Source: Leptospira sanjuanensis
Lineage (GTDB): Bacteria > Spirochaetota > Leptospiria > Leptospirales > Leptospiraceae
Assembly: GCF_022267375.1 (NCBI RefSeq)
Contig: NZ_JAIZBH010000001.1
Location: 3,858,001 to 3,922,000 of the forward strand
Direction: 5' to 3'
DNA: 64,000 bases
In this document: positions 15,629 through 26,948 of the stretch, piece after piece
How the letters are laid out: each line of letters begins with the position of its first letter
Position numbering within the stretch: position 1 is the stretch's first letter
Notes under the pieces: model-generated
Databases searched by the model: none
Seen by the model: only the letters and a program-made list of their open reading frames with translations
Told to the model about the DNA's origin: nothing
Program-made: the position numbers and the translations under genes

Positions 15629-16078
15629 ATGTCTGAACATAAAATCGGCATCTATTGGAAAAAAGGACCGGAAGAATTCAAATATGACTCGTATGACCGA
15701 ACACATTCGATTCAATACGACGGCGGTCAGAAATTATTCGGATCTTCCACAGTAGAGACCTTCGGAAAAGCGGAGCACGCCAACCCGGAAGAATTGTTGG
15801 CGTCTTCCGTCTGCAGCTGTCATTTTTTAACCTTTCTTGCGGTTGCCGCAAAGAGCAGATATGTCGTGTCCGAATATCAGGACCACGCAATCGCCACATT
15901 GGAAAAGAACGCGGAAGGAAAGATGGTCGTAACGAAAATCGATCTTTATCCGAAGGTAACATTCGAAGGCGAAAAAATTCCCGATTCGGAGGCATTAGCG
16001 GATCTTCATGCGAAATCTCATCGGAATTGTTTTATTTCGAATTCGATCAAATCGGAAGTGACGATCCATCCTCAATGA
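15629..16078 (+). CDS. OsmC/Ohr-family peroxidase-like protein
   Basis: 149-residue member of the OsmC superfamily, whose thiol peroxidases reduce organic hydroperoxides. The two expected cysteines are present: the first in SSVCSCHFLTFLAV near residues 55-68 and the second in HRNCFISNSIK near 134-144. ATG 15623 also opens the frame, but AGAGGG ends right next to it; ATG 15629 has 6-base spacing and is preferred. The gene stands alone and is convergent with the receptor phosphatase gene. Peroxidase activity is inferred from family; OsmC-like proteins of other function exist. Confidence 0.88.
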   Translation: MSEHKIGIYWKKGPEEFKYDSYDRTHSIQYDGGQKLFGSSTVETFGKAEHANPEELLASSVCSCHFLTFLAVAAKSRYVVSEYQDHAIATLEKNAEGKMVVTKIDLYPKVTFEGEKIPDSEALADLHAKSHRNCFISNSIKSEVTIHPQ

Positions 16079-16101
16079 AGGAGGATGATCGTCCTTTTTA
16101 A

Positions 16102-16177
<76 letters not shown>

Positions 16178-16182
16178 GGTTC

Positions 16183-19100
16183 TTATTCGGTTTCGGCCAT
16201 CGTATGCGAATACTTTCTGAGCACGTCTTGAATCTTTAAGATCACTTCGTGGTGCGGATCCACCGAAAGTGCGATCTCCACCATTTCCATCGCTCGTTTA
16301 TAATTCTTCAATGCGATGTAAATTTGCGCAAGATTCACGAGATTTTTCATGTGAGTCGGTTCTCTCAGTTTCAATCGTTCTCCGAAATCCAACGCCTTCT
16401 GAAGACTTCCCGCTTTGCGTGCGGCCGTCGAAGCGATATAAAGAATTTCCTTATCCACCGGTTTCAAATTCAGATAATCTTCCGCGTAGAGCGCCGCATT
16501 TCTGTAGTCCTTCTTTTTCAAAAAAAGACTTACGAATAACTTTTTGACTTCGGGAACTTGGTTGTTCAAAGATTCGGCTTGTTCGAGATACGAAATCGCT
16601 TCTTCGATCTCTTTGTTGCCCGCGCCTTCCTTTGCTTTTTTGAGAAGTTCCCTAATTTGTTCCCTCTCGTGAGCTTGCGCGATTTTTGACTGCGTTAGAT
16701 TTTCCTTAAATGAAACTCGAACCAAAGAAAGGTCGTCCGTTAAACTTCCTTGTTTTTGAATACCTTCATAAATCGATTGAAGTTCTCCGTTTGCCTCTTC
16801 GACCTTTCTCAAAAATAATTTCTCGTCGTCGTTGATGATCCTTCCGCCCTCGCGATCGGTTCCGATCAACAGATCGTCGCGCCCGTCCGAACCCGCGATG
16901 ATGATATCGCCCGGTTCCATTTGGAACGTTTTGATAAAGACGCTTCCTTCCATACCGGTCGTTCCGAGTTTTCGGAACATCAGATCGTCTTCGATAAAGC
17001 TTGCGATTCCGTCCCGATACAACACGGTCCAAGGATGTTCCGCGTTGATAAAGTAAAGAAGTCCCGCTTCATCATCCACAACGCCTAACACGAGTGAAAC
17101 GAGCATCGATCCGTCGAAACTTTCAAAGACCTTGTGCAATTCTAAGAACGCGTTTTTCAGCCAGCGTTCGGGGGATTGCTCCTTCATCGTTGCTGCCATT
17201 TTCGTTCTTTCGATGATCGATTCAAAAACGGCTCCGAGTACGAGCGCCCCGCCCGCGCCTTGCATCGATTTTCCCATCGCGTCCGCGTTTAAGAAAACGG
17301 TATAATACCGATCCTGCAATTCGATTCCGTTGGAGATATTGATGTCCCCTCCGATCTCGTCGTTGAACCTTCTAAAGGAGAATTTCTTTTTTTGTTCGAT
17401 CAGAAAATCCACTTTTACGTTTTCCTGACGAGCTTTGTTCGAGCCGAGCGGTTTGATTAAGAGGGAAGTTAAGAAATAATCTCCATCCTGTTGTTGCTTC
17501 AATTCCTGAACTTCTTCGAGAGTTTGCTGAAGTTCTTTGGTTCTTTCTTTTACCTTCTCTTCAAGTTCTTCCGCGTACTGTTGCAGACGTTTTCTTGCGG
17601 CTTGAATCGACCTCGCCATTCTGTTAAACGAACGGGCGATAAAACCGATCTCGTCCTCGACTTTCACTTGAAGACGATATTCTAAGTTGCCCGAATTCGC
17701 TTCTCTCAAACCGATCACGACTTCTTCCAATGGGTTGAGAAGGGCGCCTTGAAAGAAAAAACGGAATCCGAAAAGAACTAAAACCAAAATGCAAAGCGCG
17801 GATATATAAAGAATCTTACCCGTTGAATGGAGATATTCGCGGAGCGATTCGTATCGAAACCCGACCTCGTATATTTTGGAACCGGCTTCGGAAACGTAAA
17901 AATAAGAGATATAGTGCTTCGGAACATGGCCTCCTAACTCGTATATGCGTTCGCCTTTGTACGTTCTTTCATCCTGTTTTCTTACCTGAGTCAGGAGAGT
18001 TTGAATGATCTTATCTCTTTTCGCGGAATCGGTCACGTTCGAATTCAACGCGGCCTTTTTTAGTTCCTTTAAATACGCGTCGATACCCGGAGCGTTCGAT
18101 TGAAATAACTTCTCAAGCGCGACAGGGTCGTTTTTTTCCTTCGGAGGAAGATGAAAGTATTTATTTCTAAGAACAACCAGCTTCTTTTCCAAGTCGTCAA
18201 AGAAAGATTCCACGTCCTTTCCCGAAAGGTTTTTGAAATCCTTTTTCGAGGAAAGATATTCCTTCACGCCTGCCTTATACGCTTCAAACCCCGGAGGAGA
18301 ATTCTTTAAAATGGAATCCGATCTTTCGATCAATTCTTCGTTTGCCAGGACCGGAAGTTCGAAAAGGGTATGTGCAATTTTAAAAAAACGGAATTCCCGC
18401 AAAACCGATTCGTTCGGTTGAAGAGAATTTTTGATCGAACTGGATTTCGCGGAATCCGATTCCGAATCATACTCGAAAACGTATTCGATATCTTTTGAAA
18501 CCTCTAAACCCGATACGGATAAGCGGACTTCTTTTCGTTTGATCAGATCGTAGGATTCTTCGTATTTATTGAAGATGAACAAACTGACGATTTGTAAAAT
18601 TAAAAAGAAAGTCGCGAGCGTGATTCCGGTAATTCTGGAAAGAATCGAAGTCTTTTCACTCGTATAGTTGATATAACCTACGAGAATTACGAACAGTCCG
18701 ATCACGAGAGAAATATCCAAAACGGTTTGATACAATTCTCTCGAAACCGCTCCGTCTCGACTCATTGCATTCAGAATTCCCGGGAAAAGAGTGACTAACG
18801 TCAAAGGAATGAGAATAATACCCGTGATGATTCTTTCCTTACCCTTGAGTTTCACCATTCTCCAGACGCCGATCCCCATAAAGATGAAGGTATAAAGAAT
18901 GATGACCGCCGAATAAATTTTATAAAAGTAATTGATCTGAAAATCCCAGTAATGCCCCGAAAAGTAGAACACTCTTTTGGCGGGAAAGGATTCATACAAA
19001 TACCACGCGCAAATGAAAAGAACTCCCACTAATGCGATGGAAAAAACCGGAATCACGATCTTCCTGGAAACCGGTTCCGGATAGTGAAGAAAGAACATGA

Positions 19101-19350
19101 TCAAAAATAGAAATCCGAAAAACGGAGAAGGAATTACGATCCACCGATGGAACACGGACCATGGTCCGTAAAAAGGAAATCCCACCATGTAGCCGAGATG
19201 AAATATCCCGAGACAAAGCAAACCGATGCTGACATATATCGTGCCCGATGCCTTTTCCTGGATGGAGAAGAAAAAGAAGGTTGTGAACCCGATAAAGAGG
19301 ACTCCGATCAACGAAGCCAATGAAAAGTAATTTAAATAAATCAGATCCAT
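16183..19350 (-). CDS. Membrane receptor with HAMP, SpoIIE/PP2C phosphatase and TPR domains
   Basis: 1055-residue signalling protein. About seven membrane helices occupy residues 1-235, another lies near 245-268, then a probable periplasmic region with coiled-coil character extends to a further helix near 505-530. HAMP (about 530-585) and a coiled coil lead into a SpoIIE-type Ser/Thr phosphatase: metal-binding DEIGGD near 650, [17 protein letters not shown] near 680, [12 protein letters not shown] and a final TDDLSLVRV. The C-terminal 170 residues are TPR repeats. Such proteins commonly dephosphorylate anti-anti-sigma factors in partner-switching pathways. The target is not visible here. The start has only a weak AGAG upstream; the gene is monocistronic. 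Confidence 0.9.
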   Translation of the reverse strand: MDLIYLNYFSLASLIGVLFIGFTTFFFFSIQEKASGTIYVSIGLLCLGIFHLGYMVGFPFYGPWSVFHRWIVIPSPFFGFLFLIMFFLHYPEPVSRKIVIPVFSIALVGVLFICAWYLYESFPAKRVFYFSGHYWDFQINYFYKIYSAVIILYTFIFMGIGVWRMVKLKGKERIITGIILIPLTLVTLFPGILNAMSRDGAVSRELYQTVLDISLVIGLFVILVGYINYTSEKTSILSRITGITLATFFLILQIVSLFIFNKYEESYDLIKRKEVRLSVSGLEVSKDIEYVFEYDSESDSAKSSSIKNSLQPNESVLREFRFFKIAHTLFELPVLANEELIERSDSILKNSPPGFEAYKAGVKEYLSSKKDFKNLSGKDVESFFDDLEKKLVVLRNKYFHLPPKEKNDPVALEKLFQSNAPGIDAYLKELKKAALNSNVTDSAKRDKIIQTLLTQVRKQDERTYKGERIYELGGHVPKHYISYFYVSEAGSKIYEVGFRYESLREYLHSTGKILYISALCILVLVLFGFRFFFQGALLNPLEEVVIGLREANSGNLEYRLQVKVEDEIGFIARSFNRMARSIQAARKRLQQYAEELEEKVKERTKELQQTLEEVQELKQQQDGDYFLTSLLIKPLGSNKARQENVKVDFLIEQKKKFSFRRFNDEIGGDINISNGIELQDRYYTVFLNADAMGKSMQGAGGALVLGAVFESIIERTKMAATMKEQSPERWLKNAFLELHKVFESFDGSMLVSLVLGVVDDEAGLLYFINAEHPWTVLYRDGIASFIEDDLMFRKLGTTGMEGSVFIKTFQMEPGDIIIAGSDGRDDLLIGTDREGGRIINDDEKLFLRKVEEANGELQSIYEGIQKQGSLTDDLSLVRVSFKENLTQSKIAQAHEREQIRELLKKAKEGAGNKEIEEAISYLEQAESLNNQVPEVKKLFVSLFLKKKDYRNAALYAEDYLNLKPVDKEILYIASTAARKAGSLQKALDFGERLKLREPTHMKNLVNLAQIYIALKNYKRAMEMVEIALSVDPHHEVILKIQDVLRKYSHTMAETE

Positions 19351-19547
19351 AAGACAGGCACTCTAAAAATCGCTTAAAATTATTATCGTCAAGCAAAAAG
19401 GAAATTTGAACTCGTATATCGTACGTTATAGATTCCGAATCATCAAAAACTTCTGTACAAAAACGAAAGTTCGGAAGGAAATCATCGAAATCGAATGTTG
19501 CTCTGCATAAAGAGATGCCTCACAAACGAACTGTGATTGTTTGCTAC

Positions 19548-21008
19548 TCAAAAACCACCGATACAGACATATTTGACGTTAAGATATTCATGAATTCCGT
19601 ATTTTGATCCTTCCCTACCGAAACCCGATTCCTTAACTCCTCCGAAAGGAACTTGTTCGCTGGAAATCAACCCTTCGTTGATCCCCAACATACCCGATTC
19701 GATCCTTTCCGAGAGAAGACGAATCTTTTTATAATCGTTCGAATACGCGTATGCAGCTAGCCCGGAAGGTGTAGAATTCGCGATTCGAATCGCTTCTTCT
19801 AAGGAATCAAAACGATATACCGGCGCAATGGGACCGAAAATCTCTTCCCGCATCGAAAGAGAATCTTTACTCACATCGGAGATAACCGTTGGAGAGAAAA
19901 ATAATTTACCCGATTCGATTCTATTCCCGCCTAGCAGAAGTTTTGCGCCGGTCGCCTTTGCATGCTCAACGTGATGTCCCATTTTAAGAACCGCCGCTTC
20001 GTTGATGAGCGGTCCAACGTTTACGTCCTTTTCCAACCCATTGCCGGTCTTTAATTGTAATACGGCTTCTGAAAACAAACTTATAAACTCGTTATAAATT
20101 CCTTTCTGAACCAGAAATCGATTCGCACAAACGCAGGTTTGACCCGAGTTTCTAAATTTGGAAAGAATCGCACCTTTGACCGCCGCTTCCAAATCGGCGT
20201 CGTCGAAAATCAAAAACGGGGCATTCCCTCCCAATTCGAGGGATAAACGTTTCAAAGTTTTGGAACTTCTTTCCATGATCAATTTTCCCACTCGAGTCGA
20301 GCCGGTAAAACTGATCTTCTTCACATCGGGATGATCGATCAGAGTGTTCGCGATTTCTTCCGGATAACCCGTGAGAACTTGAAAGGCGCCTTCCGGAATT
20401 CCGGCTTCCTGCGCAAGCGCCGCTAAAGCTAAAGCGGAGAATGGCGTGAGTTCGGAAGGTTTGCTGATCACCGTACAACCCGCGGCCAACGCCGCCCCGG
20501 CTTTGCGCGTGATCATCGAGGAAGGAAAATTCCAAGGAGTTAAAATTCCGCAAACTCCCACGGGAAGTTTTAAGACTTCGATCTTCGTATCGGTTCTATG
20601 ACTCGGAATAATATCGCCGTATGTTCTCTTCGCTTCTTCGGCAAACCATTCCAAAAAGGAAGAAGCGTAATCGATTTCACCTCTGGATTCGCTCAAAGGT
20701 TTTCCCTGTTCCAGAGTCATGAGAAGCGCGAGGTCTTCCCGATTCTTTTTCATCTTATCGGCCCAGTTCCGAATCAGAACCGCACGTTCCTTTGCCGGTC
20801 GCGCGGACCAATCGGAAAAAGCCTCCTTGGAAGTTTCGATCGCTTCCAACGTTTCCTTTTGTCCCAAAGAAGGAACGGCGCCTAACATTTCTAAGCTGGC
20901 GGGATTTTGGACCTGAATTTTCAGATTCGGATTTCCCTCGTTCCAAGAACCGCGCCAATACGCTTCCTGTTTGAATAATTCTTGTCTATGCAGAAATTCT
21001 AAACTCAA
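19548..21008 (-). CDS. gabD: Aldehyde dehydrogenase, succinate-semialdehyde dehydrogenase type
   Basis: 486-residue NAD(P)-dependent dehydrogenase. LELGGNAPF carries the catalytic Glu (near 255) and [10 protein letters not shown] the catalytic Cys (near 290); the end, [20 protein letters not shown], is typical of GabD. The family oxidises succinate semialdehyde to succinate, but substrate range is broad, so the symbol is tentative. The start codon is TTG, with GAGG seven bases upstream; no ATG is available until far inside the conserved part. It is 104 bases downstream of the GMC oxidoreductase gene on the same strand, and may act on aldehydes that enzyme makes. Confidence 0.88.
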   Translation of the reverse strand: MSLEFLHRQELFKQEAYWRGSWNEGNPNLKIQVQNPASLEMLGAVPSLGQKETLEAIETSKEAFSDWSARPAKERAVLIRNWADKMKKNREDLALLMTLEQGKPLSESRGEIDYASSFLEWFAEEAKRTYGDIIPSHRTDTKIEVLKLPVGVCGILTPWNFPSSMITRKAGAALAAGCTVISKPSELTPFSALALAALAQEAGIPEGAFQVLTGYPEEIANTLIDHPDVKKISFTGSTRVGKLIMERSSKTLKRLSLELGGNAPFLIFDDADLEAAVKGAILSKFRNSGQTCVCANRFLVQKGIYNEFISLFSEAVLQLKTGNGLEKDVNVGPLINEAAVLKMGHHVEHAKATGAKLLLGGNRIESGKLFFSPTVISDVSKDSLSMREEIFGPIAPVYRFDSLEEAIRIANSTPSGLAAYAYSNDYKKIRLLSERIESGMLGINEGLISSEQVPFGGVKESGFGREGSKYGIHEYLNVKYVCIGGF

Positions 21009-21112
21009 AATCGGACCTCGTCTTCATCTTCGTTCTGAAAACGAGGAAATGAAAGAAGAATATACCGCGCATTCGGAATTTTTTGAAACGAACTCGCGAT
21101 CTTCGAATTGGG

Positions 21113-22933
21113 TTATTTACGTATCTTGTTTCCTTTCACGCCGTTTGAATTCCGTTTTTGTTTGGCCGTCGATTTCGATTTAGAATTTGGATCGGACCGC
21201 GACGCGGTTTGTTTTTTCGAAGCGGACTTCTTTTCGCGAGTACTTAGAATCGAAGAGATTCCGAATTCTTTCTCGAAACGATATTCTATCGGTTGAAATC
21301 CTTCCTTCGGAGGAATTAAGGACATCGCTCGTTCGGTGATCGCCGTAATCGAAAGACTCGGATTGACTCCGAGATTGACGGTGATCATCGAGCTGTCGCA
21401 GATTCTTAAATTTTGATAACCGAAGACCCTGTTTTGAAAATCGATCACTCCTTCCTTTTCGGAATCTCCCATAATACAACCGCCCATGATATGCCCTGTA
21501 ATCGGAGCGTTTAACAGAACGTCGTTGATCGAACTTCTCGGAACTCCTCCGGTCTTTTGTGCGATTTTTCGTGCGGTATCGTTCGCGATCGGAATGTAAG
21601 AAGGCGTTTTTTCTCCTTCGGTCAAAGCGGAACTCATCGTCTTTTCAAACGGCCAAGCGAATCGTCTGGTCCGAACCAAACGAATCTTGTTATCCAACGT
21701 CTGCATCACCAAAAGAATCAAGGATCGTTTTGCAAAACCGAAAGGCCAGGAAGCTTGAAAGAAATACAACGGATTCGTAAATAAGGTGAGAAAGTATTTA
21801 AGTGGCCTGGGAAATTTTCCGCCGCCGTCGGTAAGTACGGATGCGATCGTTCCGAAAAAATCCGAACCTTTCGGATAGCGGACCGGCTCCATGTGGGTAT
21901 GTTCGTCCGGGTGAATGGAAGAAGTGATCGCAACCCCTTTTGAATAATCCACTTCCTTTGTAAAATTAGTAATCGCTAATACGGTTTCGCTATTCGTTCT
22001 CACGCTGTCGCCTAAGACATCGGAAATCCTCGGCATCTTTCCCATTTGTTTCATCTTTAAAAGCAGACCGACCGTTCCCATCACGGCCGCGGAAAGAATT
22101 ACGTTTTTTGCATAGAATTTCTTTTTCGGAAATCCGAAAAGACCCGTCGTAGATCTGGTTTGAATTTGATATCCGAATTCCCCCGTGGCTGCCGGGTCGG
22201 GAACGCCGAATCCGTTCAGAGGAATCAGAGAATCGACTTTGGTTTCCGGAAAAATTTTTGCTCCCATCTTTTCGGCAAAGTAGAGATAATTCTTATCGAG
22301 CGTATTCTTTGAATTGAATCTGCAGCCCACCATACAACCGCCGCAGTGATTGCAGGTCACACGATCCGGACCTTCCCCTAAGAAATACGGATCTTTCGTA
22401 AACTTACCCGGCTTTTCTCCAAAAAAAACTCCGACGGGCGTTGGACGGAATGTTTCCCCTCTTCCCATCTCTTCCGCGATTTCCTTTAAAATAAAATCGG
22501 ATTCGTAAAGCTGAGGATTTTGAGTGACGCCTAACATGCGTGATGCGACCGAATAAAACGGGAGCATTCCTGACTTTCCGCCCATTTTTTTAAAAGCGGG
22601 AGAATCTAGAACCTTATCCCCGGGCACATAAAGAGTATTCGCATATACTAAACTACCGCCGCCGACTCCCGCACCGCTAACAAGAAAGAAATCCTTCAAA
22701 AGATTCAAACGTTGAATTCCGTAAAAACCGATACGGGGCATCCAAAGATATTTGTTAAGCGACCAGTTTGATTTCGGAAAATCCTCGGATCTCCATCGTT
22801 TTCCCGATTCAATTACAGCAACGGAATAACCTTTCTGACTCAAACGCATCGCCGATACGCTTCCACCGAATCCGCTGCCTACGATCACATAATCGAAATC
22901 ATAGTGAACATTTGTTCTCTTCTTCTGTTCCAT
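21113..22933 (-). CDS. GMC oxidoreductase, cholesterol-oxidase-like
   Basis: 606-residue flavoprotein. The FAD-binding motif VIVGSGFGGSVSAMRLSQKG lies at about 16-35 and the GMC C-terminal signature NLGVNPSLSITAITERA near 525-541. A cysteine cluster CNHCGGCMVGCRFNSKN (about 195-211) resembles the ferredoxin-like segment of mycobacterial ChoD-type enzymes. These oxidise alcohols, including ring alcohols, to ketones or aldehydes. The last 50 residues are Lys/Ser-rich and probably disordered, as is the tail of the divergent monooxygenase. Sterol as substrate is not shown by the sequence. Confidence 0.9.
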   Translation of the reverse strand: MEQKKRTNVHYDFDYVIVGSGFGGSVSAMRLSQKGYSVAVIESGKRWRSEDFPKSNWSLNKYLWMPRIGFYGIQRLNLLKDFFLVSGAGVGGGSLVYANTLYVPGDKVLDSPAFKKMGGKSGMLPFYSVASRMLGVTQNPQLYESDFILKEIAEEMGRGETFRPTPVGVFFGEKPGKFTKDPYFLGEGPDRVTCNHCGGCMVGCRFNSKNTLDKNYLYFAEKMGAKIFPETKVDSLIPLNGFGVPDPAATGEFGYQIQTRSTTGLFGFPKKKFYAKNVILSAAVMGTVGLLLKMKQMGKMPRISDVLGDSVRTNSETVLAITNFTKEVDYSKGVAITSSIHPDEHTHMEPVRYPKGSDFFGTIASVLTDGGGKFPRPLKYFLTLFTNPLYFFQASWPFGFAKRSLILLVMQTLDNKIRLVRTRRFAWPFEKTMSSALTEGEKTPSYIPIANDTARKIAQKTGGVPRSSINDVLLNAPITGHIMGGCIMGDSEKEGVIDFQNRVFGYQNLRICDSSMITVNLGVNPSLSITAITERAMSLIPPKEGFQPIEYRFEKEFGISSILSTREKKSASKKQTASRSDPNSKSKSTAKQKRNSNGVKGNKIRK

Positions 22934-23052
22934 AAGGATTCCTTCCTATTTCCGCGAATTATAAATTCAAAACATTTTTTAATTGACTGCGTTATAATTT
23001 AAAAGCTGTATCATAATTCCTAACGTATCATCCGTAAAAAGAGGAGAAGGAT

Positions 23053-24486
23053 ATGTCTTCATTGCCGAGTGTTTGTGTGATCGGAGCGGGTTCAAGCGGT
23101 ATAGCCGTTTGCAAGGCTCTCAAAGAGAAAGGGATTCCGTTTGATTGTTACGAGGCAGGAAGCGAAGTAGGGGGCAACTGGAGATTCAACAACGACAACA
23201 AGATGAGCAACATCTACAAATCTCTGCATATCAATACGCATCGTGATCGTATGGAATACAGAGATTATCCGATGCCACGCACATATCCGGATTATCCGGG
23301 TCACCAAAAGATTCTGGAATACTTTATCGATTACGTGAATCATTTCGGATTTCGTAAGAACATTCACTTCAAAACTCCCGTTGTTCACGTCGAACGTCAA
23401 GAAGACGGGACGTGGTTGGTTCAAACAGGAGACGGAAAACAAAAGTATTACGACGCGCTCGTAGTATCGAACGGCCATCACTGGTCGCAACGATGGCCCA
23501 ATCCTCCATTCCCAGGCAAGTTTACAGGAAAGATCATTCACTCGCATTCTTACGTTGATCCGGATAATCCGATTAAATTAACCGGAAAACGAGTCGTCGT
23601 TCTCGGTATGGGAAACAGTGCGATGGATATCGCCGTGGAGCTTTGTCGTCCCGGCGTGGCATCGAAGGTTTTCTTAGCGGCGAGAAGAGGCGCTTATATT
23701 ATTCCGAATTACCTTTTTGGAAAACCGCTAGACAAGTCCACCGAACTGATTCCGGTTCATACACCGTTCTGGTTGAAGAGTTTTATCATGGGACTCGTAT
23801 TACGTTTCGGAGTAGGAAACGTGCAGGACTTCGGTTTACAAAAACCGGATCACAAGCCGGGAGCGGCCCATCCTACGATTTCCCAGGATATTCTCGTTCG
23901 ATTGGGGAGAGGAGACGTGACTCCGAAACCGAATATAGAATCGTATAACGGCAATAAGGTTCGTTTTGTCGACGGAAGCGAAGAGGAAGTCGACGCGGTC
24001 ATTTATTGCACAGGATACGACGTGAAGTTTCCTTTCTTCGACGAAAAATTCCTTTCCGCAAAGGACAACCACATTCCGCTCTTTCACAGAATGATAAAAC
24101 CGGAATACAACAATCTTTTCTTTGTCGGCCTGTATCAGCCTCTGGGTGCGATTATGCCTCTCGCGGAATTTCAGGGAAAATGGATCTCCGAATATTTAAC
24201 CGGAAACTACGTATTTCCTTCCACGGAGGAAATGAATCAATCCATCGAAAAATACGAATCGGCGATGAAGAAACGTTATGTGGCATCGACAAGGCACACG
24301 ATGCAGGTGGACTTTGAGGACTTCTTATACGATATGAAATCGGAATTGAAACGAGGAACCAAACGCGCTTCCAAAAACGGAAACAAACTTTCGGTAGAAG
24401 CGATCGCACAGCACAAATCCGCTTCCAAAAACGGTGTTTCCTCCAACGGATTCAAAAAGAAAACCCGTGCTCTTGCGAAAGTTTGA
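23053..24486 (+). CDS. Flavin-containing monooxygenase
   Basis: 477-residue NADPH-dependent monooxygenase. The FAD site GAGSSGIAV is at about 11-19 with GGNW close behind, the NADPH site GMGNSAMD near 190, and the family fingerprint FTGKIIHSHSY near 157-167 (FxGxxxHxxxY). The tyrosine end fits the FMO group better than classical Baeyer-Villiger enzymes, which have W followed by P or D. AGAGGAGAAGG precedes the ATG. It is divergent from the GMC gene and leads the esterase gene. The C-terminal 50 residues are Lys/Ser-rich and probably disordered. Confidence 0.92.
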   Translation: MSSLPSVCVIGAGSSGIAVCKALKEKGIPFDCYEAGSEVGGNWRFNNDNKMSNIYKSLHINTHRDRMEYRDYPMPRTYPDYPGHQKILEYFIDYVNHFGFRKNIHFKTPVVHVERQEDGTWLVQTGDGKQKYYDALVVSNGHHWSQRWPNPPFPGKFTGKIIHSHSYVDPDNPIKLTGKRVVVLGMGNSAMDIAVELCRPGVASKVFLAARRGAYIIPNYLFGKPLDKSTELIPVHTPFWLKSFIMGLVLRFGVGNVQDFGLQKPDHKPGAAHPTISQDILVRLGRGDVTPKPNIESYNGNKVRFVDGSEEEVDAVIYCTGYDVKFPFFDEKFLSAKDNHIPLFHRMIKPEYNNLFFVGLYQPLGAIMPLAEFQGKWISEYLTGNYVFPSTEEMNQSIEKYESAMKKRYVASTRHTMQVDFEDFLYDMKSELKRGTKRASKNGNKLSVEAIAQHKSASKNGVSSNGFKKKTRALAKV

Positions 24487-25504
24487 ACGATTCCTTTTAA
24501 AATGGATTCTACGTTTACCGGAAACTTTTCTTCGGAAAATTTCCGGCGGAACGATTACAAAGCGGGGAAGAATTCTCGACGCGAAAATTCAAATCTCCCT
24601 TTTTCTCGCTCGTATTAAACCGAAAATCGAAACCCTTGCTCCGAAAGAAGCAAGAATCTTCTTTAAAAATTCCATGTTCCTCTTTGATCTGGAACCGGAA
24701 CTTGGAGTTCAAACAGAGAATCTCATAATTCCGGTCGGGGCCGAAATTATCAAAGCTCGATCGTATCGATCGAATTCATCCGCCGAAACAAAGCCCGCGA
24801 TCGTTTATTTTCACGGAGGCGGTTTTGTCATCGGCGACTTAGAAACGCACGATCCCCCGTTGCGTTATATCGCAAAAAATTCCGGAGTTACCGTGATCGC
24901 GGTCGATTATCGTTTAGGACCGGAGCATAAATTTCCAACGGCGGTCGAAGATTCCTTTGTCGCTTATCAATGGATCGTGAAAAACGCAAAGACATTGAAA
25001 ATTCTCCCTAAAAAAATCGCGGTCGGCGGCGACAGTGCGGGAGGAAATTTGGCCGCAAACGTTTGTATACTTTCTAAAAGGAAAAAAATACGATCCCCGT
25101 TTTTTCAGCTTTTGATTTATCCGTATTTGGATCTTTTTCGAATGAGCGGAAGCAGATATGAATTCGGAAAAGGGTACGCATTGACCAACGACCTATTGGA
25201 TTTTTTCAACACGCATTATCTTCATTCGCCTCCGGAAGGAAAAAAAATCGCAGCATCTCCGATTCTTCATAAAAAAATTACGGACTTTCCACGCACGTTC
25301 GTTCAGTTAGCCGGCTTCGATCCTCTGCAAGACGAAGCGATCGAGTTTATAGAAACTTTAAAAAAGGCCAAAGTTCCGGTTGAATTTCAGATGTACGAAA
25401 CATTGGTTCACGGATATTTCAATTTTGCCGGATTGATCCCGGACGCAAAGAAAGCGCTCGACGGCGCGGTTTTGTTAATCCGAAAAGGATTCGGGATCAA
25501 ATAA
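24467..25504 (+). CDS. Alpha/beta hydrolase, hormone-sensitive lipase family esterase
   Basis: Esterase of about 345 residues. The oxyanion-hole motif YFHGGGFVIGD and nucleophile elbow GGDSAGGNLA are diagnostic of the HSL family; a Asp in GFDPLQDE and His in VHGYFNF complete the triad. The start is uncertain: the frame is open from GTG 24434, and GTG 24467 or TTG 24473 also fit. All overlap the monooxygenase end, which suggests translational coupling. I chose 24467 for the smaller overlap. Together with the monooxygenase it could hydrolyse an ester or lactone made upstream, as an inference from order only. Confidence 0.87.
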   Translation: MLLRKFERFLLKWILRLPETFLRKISGGTITKRGRILDAKIQISLFLARIKPKIETLAPKEARIFFKNSMFLFDLEPELGVQTENLIIPVGAEIIKARSYRSNSSAETKPAIVYFHGGGFVIGDLETHDPPLRYIAKNSGVTVIAVDYRLGPEHKFPTAVEDSFVAYQWIVKNAKTLKILPKKIAVGGDSAGGNLAANVCILSKRKKIRSPFFQLLIYPYLDLFRMSGSRYEFGKGYALTNDLLDFFNTHYLHSPPEGKKIAASPILHKKITDFPRTFVQLAGFDPLQDEAIEFIETLKKAKVPVEFQMYETLVHGYFNFAGLIPDAKKALDGAVLLIRKGFGIK

Positions 25505-25608
25505 AAGCGGATTCTTGTTAAGGCAGAATCGTTTTTCTTTTTATAAAAACTTTATCTTGAATTTTTAAACGGTTCAACAAAGGTAATTGATCCAAGGCAA
25601 TTCCGTTT

Positions 25609-26937
25609 ATGAAATTTCGAATTCTTAAAAACCCATCCATTCTTCTTTCTTTTTTGATCGCTTGCGTTTTTCCTTTGAGCGCGGAACCCGCAAACATCGT
25701 TTCCGGACCGATCCTCGGGTATTCCACTCTCAAAGAAGTTCTCGTTTGGGTGCAGACGGATCGAAAATCCATCGTAACATTAGAATATTCTGAAATTGGA
25801 AACCATAAAAACAAATTCATCTCCGAAGAAATTCAAACAAATGCAAAAACTGGTTTTGTCGCAAAGTTGATCGCGGACAAAGTGATTCCGGGTAAAAGGT
25901 ATCAGTACAATTTACTCGTAGACGGAAAACGAATCGAAGCGAAACATCCGCAAATATTTCAGGCTCAACCCTTTTTTGCAGCCGGACAAGATCCTCCGTC
26001 TTTTTCCTTTGCGCTGGGAAGTTGCGCCTATGTCAACGAAACCGAATACGATGTTCCGGGCAAACCTTACGGCGGGGAATATTTTATCTACAATTCCATC
26101 CTTTCAAAAAAGCCGGACTTTATGCTTTGGCTCGGAGATAATATTTATCTGCGGGAAACGGATTGGGATTCAAGAACCGGGTTCTTTCATCGGTATCGAC
26201 ATCAGCGCGGAATTGCCGAACTCGCGCCGTTCTTTGCGTCCGTTCATCAATATGCGATCTGGGACGATCACGATTACGGCCCGAACGACGGAGATTCTTC
26301 CTTTTGGATGAAGGAGACCGCGGAAGAAATGTTCAAACTTCATTGGGGAAATCCGAATTATGCAAAAGAAGGAATTTACGGCTCCTTTACGTGGGGAGAC
26401 GTTCAATTTTTTCTTTTGGATGACCGCACGTTTCGAACGGCTAACAATAATAAGGTGGTTGGTCCGAGACAGATTCTGGGGGAAAAACAATTTCAATGGC
26501 TCGTCAACTCTTTGGCTTTTTCAAAAGCCTCGTTCAAGTTTGTTGCGATCGGAGGACAGTTCCTCAACCCGAACGCGGTTTATGAAAACTACGCGACATA
26601 TCCCGAAGAGCGAAATAAAATTCTTTCCGCAATTCGGGATTTGAAAGTGAAGAATCTGATCTTTTTGACGGGCGACCGCCATCATACCGAACTCAATCTT
26701 CTTAAGGAAGAAGGTGCGGAACCGATCTATGATTTTACCGTTTCGCCTTTGACGTCGGGCTATTATTCCCCGATCACCGAAAAGAATTCCTTGCGAGTGG
26801 AAGGAACTCTTGTGGATCGAAGAAACTTCGGAATGATTTCCGTCTCCGGAAAACGGGGAGAAAGAAAGCTTACATTACAAATTTTTGATGCAATGGGTAA
26901 AGAAGTCTGGAAAAGGGAAATTCCTCCGAGTCCTTGA
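25609..26937 (+). CDS. PhoD-like alkaline phosphatase/phosphodiesterase
   Basis: 442-residue exported metallophosphoesterase. Signal peptide about 1-26 ([13 protein letters not shown]). Metal-binding blocks in order: [43 protein letters not shown] and [11 protein letters not shown]. The PhoD family releases phosphate from mono- and diesters using Ca2+/Fe3+. The stop overlaps the next gene's upstream region, so an operon with the alpha/beta hydrolase is likely. No Pho-box was identified in the 100 bases ahead. Confidence 0.9.
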   Translation: MKFRILKNPSILLSFLIACVFPLSAEPANIVSGPILGYSTLKEVLVWVQTDRKSIVTLEYSEIGNHKNKFISEEIQTNAKTGFVAKLIADKVIPGKRYQYNLLVDGKRIEAKHPQIFQAQPFFAAGQDPPSFSFALGSCAYVNETEYDVPGKPYGGEYFIYNSILSKKPDFMLWLGDNIYLRETDWDSRTGFFHRYRHQRGIAELAPFFASVHQYAIWDDHDYGPNDGDSSFWMKETAEEMFKLHWGNPNYAKEGIYGSFTWGDVQFFLLDDRTFRTANNNKVVGPRQILGEKQFQWLVNSLAFSKASFKFVAIGGQFLNPNAVYENYATYPEERNKILSAIRDLKVKNLIFLTGDRHHTELNLLKEEGAEPIYDFTVSPLTSGYYSPITEKNSLRVEGTLVDRRNFGMISVSGKRGERKLTLQIFDAMGKEVWKREIPPSP

Positions 26938-26948
26938 CCTTGAGCAGT

